Assembly (NCBI GenBank): GCA_016179685.1
Contig: JACPCR010000125.1
Span: forward strand, 1-37,109
Length of the DNA: 37,109 bases
Direction of reading: 5' to 3'
DNA from: Planctomycetota bacterium
GTDB taxonomy: Bacteria; Planctomycetota; PUPC01; JACPCR01
In this document: positions 23,797-32,250 of the stretch, one piece after another
Layout of the letters: the number at the start of each line of letters is the position of its first letter
Numbering within the stretch: position 1 is the stretch's first letter
Notes under the pieces: model-generated
What the model was told of the DNA's origin: nothing
What the model saw: only the letters and a program-made list of their open reading frames with translations
Database searches by the model: none
Translations under genes and position numbers: made by a program

Positions 23797-26700
23797 TCAT
23801 GGGCCCGGTTCACCGGCATGGGCGATGGCCAGATGCGCTTCGGCGACAGCCTGGCGGGCCGCCCGGATGAGCCGATATCTTCGAGCGGGATCGGCCCACC
23901 ACCACTGGAGTCCCAGGACTTCCTGGGAATGGACGCGCAGGGCTTCCTCCGCCCTCTGAACGGCCGGGTCGTTCTTGCCCTGACTGCGGGCTGCGAAAAT
24001 CTCGGCCTCGAGGCTGCGGAGGGCGAGGAGGTCCTCGACGCCTTCACGCCAGGCCTCGTACTTTTTCGTGGGGAAGAACCCGAGGTCGCCCCGGATATTG
24101 CGCAGCGAATAGAGTCCCACGCCTTTGACGTTGATCTGCCAGGCCCGCCAGAGCAGCCCCATGGGGTAATCGACCGCGTGCTCGCCCTGCAGGTAGTCGC
24201 AGTGCTGCATGTAGAACCACAACTCATGCGCTTGAGATCGGTATCGGCCCAGGTGGGTGTCCGGCCCGGCCAGCGCGTGCCCGAGCGAATCCACGGCCAT
24301 CCAGGGGTTATAGATGTGCCCCATGTGGGGCGTAAAGATGTCCACCGCGTCCCTGGCTTCGAGGCCCGACATGTTGTAGTTGCTGGTGATGTGGGTGCGG
24401 ACGCCGGGGTAGGACTGCTTCATGAGGCGGCCCATGCGGACGACCGCATCAAAAATCTCCGGCGGCGGCTCATCCCAAACGTAAGCAGCCAGGGACTCGG
24501 GTTTGAATCCGTGATCGAGGTAGAAGCGGATGGTCTTGACATAGATCTGGTGGACGAGATTCTCGTAGCCCGGGCCGCCGGGCCAGTACTTTTTCTTGAG
24601 GCGCTCGGCCTTTTCACGCCATTCCTCCGCTGGGCTGCGAGGCCTCTCCTCCTCCTCGTCGAGGCCCTCCTCGGTCTCCTCGGTTACCCCGCCTCTCCGG
24701 TCTTCCTGGCCGCTCGCCAGGGCGCCCCCCATCTGGTGAAGGGCGTCCTTGGCCTCTTCCCCGGCGGCGGATGCCTGGACCTGCCGGACGGACTCGTCGA
24801 TGAAGCCGATGATGCCGCCTTTGAGGCGCATTCCGGTAGAGCCCCAACCGCCCAGGAGGAGAAGGAAGCCCGCGTCGGCGAGGGCCTTGTCGGCCTCGAG
24901 GTCCTTGGCGGACTCCTGAACATCGCCGACCCGGATTTCTTCTTTCTTCCAATCGAGCTCGAGGCTGGGCGTCTGGGCGATGACGCCCATGGCGTTGAAA
25001 TGATGGTCGAGGGCGTCTCGGAAGTTTCGGGGCCGATAGATGGACGAGCCGATGACGTATCCGGTGCCCGAGAAAACCGCAGGCGCGGGCAGAGCCAGGG
25101 GCCAGACGCGGACCCCGAGGGCGATGGAGGCGATGGCCTTGCCTTCGGATGGATCGAAGATTTCGATACGGCCGGAGTGGACTCCGGGTGCGCTGTCTTG
25201 CCCGCTCCTGAGCACGAGAAGCACCTGCCGCGTCTCGTCCGGCGGAATCCAGACCTCTCCCATCGTGTTCAGATAGACGAGGAAGCCGTTCGTGGGTCCG
25301 TCGGGAAGAGGCCGGTCCGGGGGGTCCTGCCGAGAATCGAGCAGGACATCCTTGAGATGATCGGCCGTCCATTCCTGGGCGCGGGTGTAGGCGAAAGCCA
25401 GGAGCGAACAAGGCAAAGGGGATTCCACGCGGATGAGGACACAGGCGGGTCGGTCCGACGGGTTATAGAGATGCAGGCCGAGAGTTTCCCATTCCCCGCG
25501 GTAGAGGTGCGTCTGGAGAATCTCCGGCGGGCGCGCGCCTTCCGGCGGCCCGGCCAGTGCGTCCACGGGGTCCCAAAGATTTCCGGACCAGACCACCACC
25601 GGCCTGGCTTTCGCCGGCGGCACAAGAAACCGGGTCCCGCGGCCGGGAGGCAAGGGCGAAGAGGCCTTGGCATCCTGCAGGGCCCACTCGGCGGCGCCCC
25701 AGCCCGACTTGCGGTTGAGGGGAACGTAGCTGAAGCGACCGGCCCGGGCGCAGGAGGCATCCACCAGGATTTCGCGTCTCGCCCCTGCGGGGACCACCAC
25801 GGTGTAGCCTTCCGTGAAGTTGGCGGCAAGCGTTTGTCCCGCCTTCTGGAGGCCGGCGGACCGGAAAGAATCCGAACCCGGGCTGTCCGGGGGAATCGGC
25901 GCGCTGGCCCAGAGGCTCTGCTGGTATTCGGAGTCCGATAGGAACAGCTCCACGGGATCGGCGGCCAAGTTGAGCAGATACAGGCCGCCGGCAAGGTTGC
26001 TGCCCGGTATCGGGAAGAGGTTCAACCTGCCCTTGGCGTCGGCCGAGGCTTCCCATTGCAGGCAGGCGGCCAGGAACTCCTCTTCCAGGGTCTGGAGGTC
26101 TTCGAGCACGGTCGAGGAGCCGGCCGCGCCGCGTTCGCTCGATAGGGCGGCCTGGATGCGTTTCTGAAGGGCGGCGTCGGGCACATCCGCGGCAAGACGG
26201 GATACCTCGGTCCCGGCCTCCTTCCCTGATGGATGGAAATCGACCTTTTCCACCGCGCCGCCGATCACGAGGTCGCCCAGGTCGATCTCTTCCCCCTTCG
26301 CCGTTTTCATCTGGAGAAGGGGCGTCATGCGCTCCCCGTAGTAGCGCCGGAAGTAGGGCAGCAGGGCGGGCAGGACCGATTCGAGCTGCGGCCTCTCGAG
26401 AGACGCGAGAGCCAGGGTGCAGAATTCAAAATGGTGCTCGAGTCGTTTCTGAACCGCCCGAATTCCCGCTTGGCGGGGGTCACCCGAAGCGTCGGCCTTC
26501 GACGGCGGCAGCGATTCCACGGCCGAGGCCGCAGTCATCGCCTGCCGCCAGCGCCGGGGGCCCAGAAGGAGTTCCCCCTTGTCCCCAGCGATCCCCTTGC
26601 CCGCTTCGTGGCGCACTCCGCCCGAAGCGTGGAGCACCACGAGGTTCTCCGGGTCGGACGTGGGCAATCGGAATTCGCAGGGCTGGCCCGGTTTCTCGGG

Positions 26701-27567
26701 ACAGCCGGCCCAGAACCAATCGCCGGCATCCGTGCTGGCCTGGAACATGGCGAGGCGGGCCACCTCGGTCTTCACAGGCCTCCATTCCAGCGGCCTCGGC
26801 AGAAGGGCTTGGTGAAGTGACCGAAGGGTCGGAAGCCGGGCGGCGAGCCAGCGGAGGCGTTGTTCACCGGCCGGGAGTCCGTCCTCCTGGGCGTGGAGGA
26901 GCAGGCCTCGGGCGCCGAAGATGACTTCGGCCAGCATGCCCAAAGCAACGGTGTCCGAGGTTTCAGAGATGGAGACCGAGAGCACGGCAGGGCCAGGGAG
27001 CGGGCCGCCTCGGCAGGGACGCCAGCCTTCGGAAGCGACGTGCGCGCATCGAGTGGGCAGGGCCTTCTCTGGCGAGCCGGGGACAACGAACAACCGGCGG
27101 GAATCCGCCTCGAGGGCCTGAGCGAGGATATCCTCTTCCGGAGTGCACAGGGTCCAGGCGGCAACGCATTCGCGGCCGGCGTGGCTTCGGATACGCTGGG
27201 GCTGAAACTCCTTCAAGTTGGGGATGGGGAGTCCGCCGATGAGAGGAATGCCCGCTTGGACGGCGTCGTGAAAGACCTGTTCCACGCCTTCGGGAGTGTC
27301 GTTGAGGAGGGGACGGACCCATACGGCATCGAGGCCGGCTTCGCGATACGAGCGGAGACGGCCTGGTGTCGGCTCGGCATCGGCGATAGCGACGAGGAGG
27401 CGCGGCTGGCCGTCCAGGAGCAGTTCACGCTCTTGTGCGGACCACTGCGGCCCCTCGGCCGGAGCCTCAGGTGAAAGGAGAAACCCAAGGCCCAAGGCCA
27501 GGGCAAAGAATACAGGCGACCTCAGACGACTGGGGAAGGGAACCCGCACCCCGTCAGGTCCGTTCAT
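23797..27567 (-). CDS. large secreted protein with C-terminal DUF4091
   Basis: 1256 residues from ATG 27567 with GGGGA upstream. A signal peptide is clear: basic start, LRSPVFFALALGLGFLL, then a cleavage site around APA-EG. The last 500 residues look like DUF4091: a beta-sandwich region (PPDETRQVLLVLRSG, SGRIEIFD), then a barrel-like part with AYVWDEPPPEIFDAVVRMG, THITSNYN and MGLLWRAWQINVKGVGLYSLR. DUF4091 is often found in secreted carbohydrate-active-like proteins; the WDEP acid may be catalytic (inference). The first 700 residues are not recognised but include a TIM-barrel-like start (LRSYREAGLDAVWVRPLLND). An acidic insertion (TEETEEGLDEEEERPRSPAEE) breaks the DUF4091 part. Probably periplasmic or surface. 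Confidence 0.85.
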   Translation of the reverse strand: MNGPDGVRVPFPSRLRSPVFFALALGLGFLLSPEAPAEGPQWSAQERELLLDGQPRLLVAIADAEPTPGRLRSYREAGLDAVWVRPLLNDTPEGVEQVFHDAVQAGIPLIGGLPIPNLKEFQPQRIRSHAGRECVAAWTLCTPEEDILAQALEADSRRLFVVPGSPEKALPTRCAHVASEGWRPCRGGPLPGPAVLSVSISETSDTVALGMLAEVIFGARGLLLHAQEDGLPAGEQRLRWLAARLPTLRSLHQALLPRPLEWRPVKTEVARLAMFQASTDAGDWFWAGCPEKPGQPCEFRLPTSDPENLVVLHASGGVRHEAGKGIAGDKGELLLGPRRWRQAMTAASAVESLPPSKADASGDPRQAGIRAVQKRLEHHFEFCTLALASLERPQLESVLPALLPYFRRYYGERMTPLLQMKTAKGEEIDLGDLVIGGAVEKVDFHPSGKEAGTEVSRLAADVPDAALQKRIQAALSSERGAAGSSTVLEDLQTLEEEFLAACLQWEASADAKGRLNLFPIPGSNLAGGLYLLNLAADPVELFLSDSEYQQSLWASAPIPPDSPGSDSFRSAGLQKAGQTLAANFTEGYTVVVPAGARREILVDASCARAGRFSYVPLNRKSGWGAAEWALQDAKASSPLPPGRGTRFLVPPAKARPVVVWSGNLWDPVDALAGPPEGARPPEILQTHLYRGEWETLGLHLYNPSDRPACVLIRVESPLPCSLLAFAYTRAQEWTADHLKDVLLDSRQDPPDRPLPDGPTNGFLVYLNTMGEVWIPPDETRQVLLVLRSGQDSAPGVHSGRIEIFDPSEGKAIASIALGVRVWPLALPAPAVFSGTGYVIGSSIYRPRNFRDALDHHFNAMGVIAQTPSLELDWKKEEIRVGDVQESAKDLEADKALADAGFLLLLGGWGSTGMRLKGGIIGFIDESVRQVQASAAGEEAKDALHQMGGALASGQEDRRGGVTEETEEGLDEEEERPRSPAEEWREKAERLKKKYWPGGPGYENLVHQIYVKTIRFYLDHGFKPESLAAYVWDEPPPEIFDAVVRMGRLMKQSYPGVRTHITSNYNMSGLEARDAVDIFTPHMGHIYNPWMAVDSLGHALAGPDTHLGRYRSQAHELWFYMQHCDYLQGEHAVDYPMGLLWRAWQINVKGVGLYSLRNIRGDLGFFPTKKYEAWREGVEDLLALRSLEAEIFAARSQGKNDPAVQRAEEALRVHSQEVLGLQWWWADPARRYRLIRAARQAVAEAHLAIAHAGEPGP

Positions 27568-27588
27568 CACGGTCCCCGCAATGCTTCG

Positions 27589-27702
27589 CTACAAGGACAG
27601 CACGCCCGGTTCCTTGAGGAATTCATCGTAAGACATCGTCCCGAGAGGCGGAGATACAGGGGCGTCTGCCGGCTTAAATTCGCTGTGCGTTTTCTGGGTC
27701 AT
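27589..27702 (-). pseudogene. 37-codon ORF resembling the start of a Uma2 gene
   Basis: ATG 27702 to TAG 27589 encodes a short peptide ending TMSYDEFLKEPGVLSL. The M-S/T-Y-D-E-F-L pattern resembles the first strand of Uma2-family proteins, whose remaining 150 residues are absent. It ends 21 bp before the DUF4091 start. It is either a remnant or chance. Confidence 0.3.
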
Positions 27703-27758
27703 CCGAGGACTCCGGCTCACCAGGACCCTGAACGCGCCGCCCGTCCCCCTGGGCGTCG

Positions 27759-27785
27759 CTTGTCCCAACCCTGTCCCCGTGGGAG
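27759..27785. repeat. TTGTCCC...GTGGGAG dispersed motif
   Basis: CTTGTCCCAAC is followed by CTGTCCCCGTGGGAG. It matches 6848-6878 in order and spacing and shares the second half with 6924 and 36238. Confidence 0.5.
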
Positions 27786-27842
27786 CGATTCTGCGGAGAA
27801 AACGGGGGTGCGGTGGCTTCCAGCCCCGACTCTCCCTCTATC

Positions 27843-27900
27843 GTTAAAGTGCAGCTCAAACTCGAAAAGTCTTTTCAAGTTTGACGGGCCAAGCGCCTAT
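27843..27900 (-). repeat. diverged inverted copy of the 86-bp repeat
   Basis: On the minus strand it begins ATAGGCGCTTGG, then CAAACTTGAAAAG-A-CTTTTCGAGTTTGAG, a better hairpin than in the tandem copies, and GCTGCAC-TTTAACG. Similarity to 7936-8019 ends near its middle. It lies between the divergent DUF4091 and dehydrogenase genes. Confidence 0.75.
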
Positions 27901-28005
27901 TCACCAGATGATGATTATAAGCCGATCCCTACCTGCTGTCATGTGCCAAAGACCGTAGCCGGTGTCCCACTGGAAATGCCCTCGGCGAGGAGATACAAGT
28001 ATCGC

Positions 28006-29010
28006 ATGAGCCAGCCGAAGGTCCTGATCACCCGTGGATACGCCCCGGAAGTCCTGCGCGAATTCTGCGACGAGTTCGACGTGGCCGTGGGGGCGACGGG
28101 GCGGTATCTGGACCGCTGGGAGCTGCTCGAACGGGTGGGCGAAGTCGATGCCCTGATTTCGAGGTCGGCGGACCGGGTGGACAGGGAGGTGATGGAGCGG
28201 GCGCCGAGGCTGAGAGTGGTTTCGAACTTCGGTGTCGGCTTCGAGACCCTGGATGTGGAGGAGGCGACGAGGCGGGGCATTTGGGTCTGCAACACGCCGG
28301 ACGTCCTGACGGAAGCAACGGCGGACCTTGCGATCGCCCTTCTGCTGTGCGCCTGCCGGCGCATTTCGGAGGCGGAAGCCTATGTACGGAACGGCCAGTG
28401 GAATCAGATCAATCCGGACCTTTTCCACGGGAGCGATCCGGAGGGAAAGGTGCTCGGCATATTGGGCATGGGGCGCATCGGGCAGGCCCTGGCGCGGCGC
28501 GCCCGCGCGTTCGGGATGAGGCTCATCTACCACAATCGCCGGAGGGTCGCGGCGGCGGTCGAGGAGGCTCTGGGGGCCCGCTTCGTGCCTTTGGAGGAGC
28601 TGTGGGCGCTTTCGGATTTCCTGTCGGTCCATACACCGCTCACGCCCGAAACGGAGCATCTCATTGACCGGCCGCAATTCGCGCGCATGAAGCCGGGCGT
28701 CTATTTCGTGAACACCTCGAGGGGGAAGGTGGTTCGGGAAGCGGCCCTGGTCGAGGCCCTGGCGTCCGGAAAGGTCCGAGGGGCGGGTCTTGACGTGTTC
28801 GAGAACGAGCCGGCGGTCCACCCGGACCTGCTACGGATGCCGAACGTGACGCTGCTGCCGCACATCGGGAGCGCGACCCGGGAGACAAGGCGCAGGATGG
28901 AGGAACTGACGCTCGATAATGCACGGAGGGTCTTGCGGGGGGAGCGGCCCCGGACGCCGGTCAATGACTTGGGGCCTGCGGGTACGCGGCGGCCCGGAGG
29001 CGTGTCGTGA
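28006..29010 (+). CDS. D-2-hydroxyacid dehydrogenase (glyoxylate/hydroxypyruvate reductase or PGDH-like)
   Basis: 334 residues from ATG 28006, with GAGGAG about 14 bases upstream; ATG 27976 is an alternative. The fold is standard: substrate domain with SNFGVGFETLDV (74-85), nucleotide motif GILGMGRIGQA (151-161), then catalytic Arg239 (NTSRGKVV), Glu268 (DVFENEP) and His286 (LLPHIGSAT). After beta 2 the sequence is YHNRR, with arginines and no acidic residue, which favours NADPH and hence glyoxylate or hydroxypyruvate reduction over serine biosynthesis. No ACT domain is present, unlike long SerA. The end overlaps the next gene by GTGA, so translation is probably coupled. Confidence 0.88.
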   Translation: MSQPKVLITRGYAPEVLREFCDEFDVAVGATGRYLDRWELLERVGEVDALISRSADRVDREVMERAPRLRVVSNFGVGFETLDVEEATRRGIWVCNTPDVLTEATADLAIALLLCACRRISEAEAYVRNGQWNQINPDLFHGSDPEGKVLGILGMGRIGQALARRARAFGMRLIYHNRRRVAAAVEEALGARFVPLEELWALSDFLSVHTPLTPETEHLIDRPQFARMKPGVYFVNTSRGKVVREAALVEALASGKVRGAGLDVFENEPAVHPDLLRMPNVTLLPHIGSATRETRRRMEELTLDNARRVLRGERPRTPVNDLGPAGTRRPGGVS

Positions 29011-29816
29011 CGGGCCGGGGTCGTCCAGGTTTTCGGGCCCGGGCGCTGGCCGCGGCGTCGTTGTGGGCCCGGACGCTGGCCCCCATTCTTGGGATTTCCT
29101 TGCTCGTCCTGTTCCCGGGTATCACATGGTCCTGGCGCGCCCTCCAAAGGGCGGAGGGCAAAATCACCAGGGCATCGGAAGGCCGGATGGGGCAGTCCTG
29201 GGCCGGCGCGGCTGCGGAGATGGCACTGGCACTCTCCGTCCAACTCGCCGTGGTCAGCATAGGAACGAGTGTTACCCTCTCGGCCCTCGAATCGGTCCGG
29301 TCCGGCAAGCCGGGGTGGCTCGGCCGCGGGCTGAGGCGTGCCCCACGGTGGCTCGGCTGGGAACTGCTGGTCACGCTGCAAGCGGCGGCCCGGACTTTTG
29401 TGCCGACGCTTCCATCACCTTCGGGCGCGGACGCGTCGGCGTTCCGGCCACCCGCGGGCACGTGGGCACGGAGGCTGGACCTGCTGCCCGTCGCCTCGGG
29501 CATCGTCTTCTACTTCGCCAAAATGGGACTCCGCGGTTACCTGGCCGTGCTCAGCGGCCGCAAATGGCACGAGACCGCGGGCCTGGCCCGCGGTCACTAC
29601 GCGCACATCGGGCTGCTCAATGCCCTCGCCGCCAGCGTCAGCACGGCCGGATTCTCCTGCCTGATGGCCGCTGCTCCCGGCCCGGGCCACGCCGCCAGCG
29701 CCCTCGGCTGGACCCGAATGGCAGGCGTGATCATCGGAGAACAGATCGTCCTCAGCCTGCTGGCCGCTTACGGGCTTCTTCTTTATCATGATCTCCGCAG
29801 GACCCCGGGTGCATGA
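29007..29816 (+). CDS. integral membrane protein of unknown function
   Basis: 269 residues from GTG 29007, which overlaps the preceding stop. About five hydrophobic segments: LAPILGISLLVLFPGITW (about 24-41), AGAAAEMALALSVQLAVVSI (about 66-85), PVASGIVFYFAKMGLRGYLAV, NALAASVSTAGFSCLMAA and IIGEQIVLSLLAAYGLLLYH. The N-terminus and loops are rich in Arg, consistent with a cytosolic N-terminus. No family recognised. Position between a dehydrogenase and a GHMP-kinase-like gene suggests shared expression, not function. Hairpin E follows four bases after its stop. Confidence 0.75.
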   Translation: MTGRGRPGFRARALAAASLWARTLAPILGISLLVLFPGITWSWRALQRAEGKITRASEGRMGQSWAGAAAEMALALSVQLAVVSIGTSVTLSALESVRSGKPGWLGRGLRRAPRWLGWELLVTLQAAARTFVPTLPSPSGADASAFRPPAGTWARRLDLLPVASGIVFYFAKMGLRGYLAVLSGRKWHETAGLARGHYAHIGLLNALAASVSTAGFSCLMAAAPGPGHAASALGWTRMAGVIIGEQIVLSLLAAYGLLLYHDLRRTPGA

Positions 29817-29820
29817 ACCG

Positions 29821-29866
29821 AGGTGACGAATTTGGAAGCGCCGGTGCGCTTCCAAATTCGTCACCT
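29821..29866 (+). repeat. 46-nt fixed-geometry hairpin, copy E (perfect)
   Basis: Perfect 21-bp arms, begin AGGTGACGAA and end TGGAAGCGC, around CGGT; two further bases pair at each end (29819-29868). The tip has GCGC where the others have GTGC, and its partner arm has changed in step. It lies between the membrane protein stop and the galactokinase-like start. Confidence 0.92.
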
Positions 29867-29914
29867 CGAGTCCGGCCGATTCATGTGAAGACCTCGCTGG
29901 ACGCTGACAAAGAG

Positions 29915-31105
29915 ATGGAACGATTACTTGAAGAAGCCCAGGAGGAGTTTGCAGCCGCCTTCGCGACACCCGGTGGCCTCTCCTTCATCCGGTCCCCCGG
30001 CGTCGTGAATCTGATGGGCGGCCACACGGAGGTTCACGGTGGACTCGCCTTGCCGGTGGCCGTCCATCTGAATCTGATCCTGGGTTACCGGCCGAAGGAC
30101 ACCCGGCAGGTGCGCTTGCACTCGGTCTTCTTCCAGGAGACCCGGACCGTCGAGCTGGGGGACGTCCGGCCGTCGGAGAAACCGGCCTGGTCTGACCTGG
30201 TCCGGTGCGTGGCCAGCGAATTGGAGCGGAAGGGTGTCGAGCTTCGAGGCATGGATGGGGTGATCGCGGGCGACCTCCCGGTAGGGGCTGAGCTGGGCTC
30301 CTCGGCGGCGCTGGCGATCGCCTGCGCCCTGGCTTTTTTGCAGATGAGCCAGGCGGAGATGGGGCCGGTGGAGCTGGCGCAACTGTGCCGGGATGCGGAG
30401 ACGCGATGCGTGGGGCGCTCGGCGGGCCTGCTGGCAGCGCTCGGCTGTCTCCTGGGTGACTCCGGAATGGCGCTGAAGGTGGATTTTCAGGAGCTGGAGA
30501 CGCTGGAATACGTTCCGCTGCATCCGGCCGACGCCCAGATGATCCTGTGCGATACTCTGGTCCGAAACCGGGAACGTGCCGATCAGGAGATGCGGCAAAG
30601 ACAGGAGCAGTGCCGGGAAGGGGTCAGGCTGCTGGCGAAGCTCATTCGAAGCCGGCCGGTGAAGAGCGTGCGAGAGGTGACGCTGCGCGACTTCAAGAAT
30701 TACGGTCAGGCTTTGCCTCTGGCTATTCGCAAGCGGCTGCAGCACGTGGTCACGGAGAACGAGCGGGTGCGGGAGTGTGCCGATTCCTTGAAAAAGCGCA
30801 ACCTGGTCCGAGTGGGTATTCTGCTCGACGCTTCTCATGCGAGCCTGAGAGATGATTATGAGGTCTCGTGCCCTGAGCTGAACGGGATGGCGGAGATCGC
30901 CTGGAACACCCGCGGCGTCCTCGGGACACGGATGACGGGGAATGGGTTCGGTGGGCTGACCGTGAGCCTGGTGGACCGGGAGCATGTGCCGGTCTTTTGT
31001 GAGACGGTGGCCCGGGAGTACAAGGCCCGATGGGGCGTGACGCCTGGGCTGTACGTGTGTCAGGCGGGGAGGGGCGCGGGGCCGATCGGACCGGAAAGGG
31101 GATGA
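29915..31105 (+). CDS. galactokinase-fold GHMP protein lacking catalytic residues
   Basis: 396 residues from ATG 29915, which puts 27 residues before the P-G-x-V-N-L motif, as in E. coli GalK; an in-frame GTG at 29885 is possible, and the open frame beyond runs through hairpin E. Motif 1 is PGVVNLMGGHTEVHGG. Compared with PGRVNLIGEHTDYNGG, the catalytic Arg is Val30, the sugar-binding Glu is Gly36 and Asp is Glu39. Motif 2 is LPVGAELGSSAALAIACAL, nearly intact. In the family's C-G-I-M-D-Q block the catalytic Asp is Ala174 (RSAGLLAALG), alignable without gaps. Motif 3 TGNGFGGLTVSLV is kept. The frame is open and well conserved, so it is not simply decaying. Function is more likely binding or regulation, or a different phosphorylation chemistry, than galactose phosphorylation. 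The next gene starts 4 nt later. Confidence 0.85.
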   Translation: MERLLEEAQEEFAAAFATPGGLSFIRSPGVVNLMGGHTEVHGGLALPVAVHLNLILGYRPKDTRQVRLHSVFFQETRTVELGDVRPSEKPAWSDLVRCVASELERKGVELRGMDGVIAGDLPVGAELGSSAALAIACALAFLQMSQAEMGPVELAQLCRDAETRCVGRSAGLLAALGCLLGDSGMALKVDFQELETLEYVPLHPADAQMILCDTLVRNRERADQEMRQRQEQCREGVRLLAKLIRSRPVKSVREVTLRDFKNYGQALPLAIRKRLQHVVTENERVRECADSLKKRNLVRVGILLDASHASLRDDYEVSCPELNGMAEIAWNTRGVLGTRMTGNGFGGLTVSLVDREHVPVFCETVAREYKARWGVTPGLYVCQAGRGAGPIGPERG

Positions 31106-31109
31106 GAGG

Positions 31110-32162
31110 ATGATCCAGGAGGCGATCCGGAGACTGTTGGAAGGAAGGAGCCTCTCGGCCGAGGAGGCAGCGGCGTCGATGACCGAGATCATGGAAGGAC
31201 TGGCGAGCGAGGCGCAGATCGCTGGCTTCCTCGTCGCTCTGCGCATGAAAGGCGAGACCGTCGAGGAAATCCTCGGGTGCGCCCGGGTGATGCGGTCCAA
31301 GGTGACGCGGGTGCGGGCGGGTCCCGGACCCGTTGTGGACACGTGCGGGACGGGCGGGGACGGGTCCCACTCCTTCAACGTCTCCACGGCGGCAGCCCTG
31401 ATCGCGGCCGGCGCGGGTGCGACCGTGGCCAAACACGGCAATCGCTCGGTCTCGAGCCGGAGCGGGAGCGCGGACGTGCTCGAAGCTCTGGGAGTGAACG
31501 TGGAAGCGTCCGTGCCGGTCGTCGAGCGTTGCCTGGCCGAAGCGCGGGTCGGATTTTTGTTCGCTCCGCGTCTGCACGCGGCCATGAAGTTCGCGGCCAA
31601 GCCGCGCCGGGACCTTGGCGTTCGGACGGTGTTCAACCTGCTGGGGCCGTTGACGAACCCGGCGGACGCGCGCCATCAGCTTCTCGGGGTCCATGATGCC
31701 CGGTGGACCGAACCTCTGGCGCGGGTCCTCCTCGGGCTCGGCTCGGCCCACGCTCTGGTCGTCCATGGACTCGACGGGCTGGATGAAATCTCGACCACGG
31801 GACCCAGCCGCGTGAGCGAGTGCCGCGGGGACAGCGTCGTGACCTACGAGGTGAGGCCGGAACATTTCGGTCTCTCACCCGCGCGCATCGAAAATTTCCG
31901 CGTCGTGGACGCGCAGGCCAGCGCGGAGTCGATCCGGGCCATCCTTGATGGGACACCCGGCCCCAGAGCCGATATCGCACTCCTCAACGCTGGAGCGGCC
32001 CTCTATGCCGCCGACGCCGCCGAGTCCCTCGAGGAGGGACTCGCTTTGGCCAGAGAATCCGTGCGGTCAGGCCGCGCCCGGCACGCTCTGGAACGCCTCG
32101 CCGAGTGCAGCCGGATTGACGCCGGACTGCCCGGTGCTAGAATGACTCCGCCTTCAGGTTGA
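31110..32162 (+). CDS. trpD: anthranilate phosphoribosyltransferase
   Basis: 350 residues, the normal length. Joins anthranilate to phosphoribosyl pyrophosphate in tryptophan synthesis; cytosolic. The PRPP and Mg site is DTCGTGGDGSHSFNVST (77-93), then KHGNRSVSSRSGSADVLEALG, FAPRLHAAMKFAAKPRRDLGVRTVFNLLGPLTNP with the anthranilate-tunnel residues, and GLDGLDEIS. All hallmarks separating TrpD from thymidine phosphorylase are present. ATG 31110 has GAGAGG directly upstream and follows the previous stop by four bases. No other trp gene is visible in the window, so it is detached from a classical trp operon. Confidence 0.95.
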   Translation: MIQEAIRRLLEGRSLSAEEAAASMTEIMEGLASEAQIAGFLVALRMKGETVEEILGCARVMRSKVTRVRAGPGPVVDTCGTGGDGSHSFNVSTAAALIAAGAGATVAKHGNRSVSSRSGSADVLEALGVNVEASVPVVERCLAEARVGFLFAPRLHAAMKFAAKPRRDLGVRTVFNLLGPLTNPADARHQLLGVHDARWTEPLARVLLGLGSAHALVVHGLDGLDEISTTGPSRVSECRGDSVVTYEVRPEHFGLSPARIENFRVVDAQASAESIRAILDGTPGPRADIALLNAGAALYAADAAESLEEGLALARESVRSGRARHALERLAECSRIDAGLPGARMTPPSG

Positions 32163-32250
32163 AGGTGGCAAAACGCTCGCCCATCGGCACGGAAATGATG
32201 CCGCACCCTTTCCACTCGATGGCCCCTCCGTCTCCGCGGGAGAACTTCAC

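Noticed and set aside
29813..29914. N-terminal extension of the galactokinase-like protein
   Set aside because: It translates hairpin E; the start at 29915 gives the N-terminal length usual for galactokinases.
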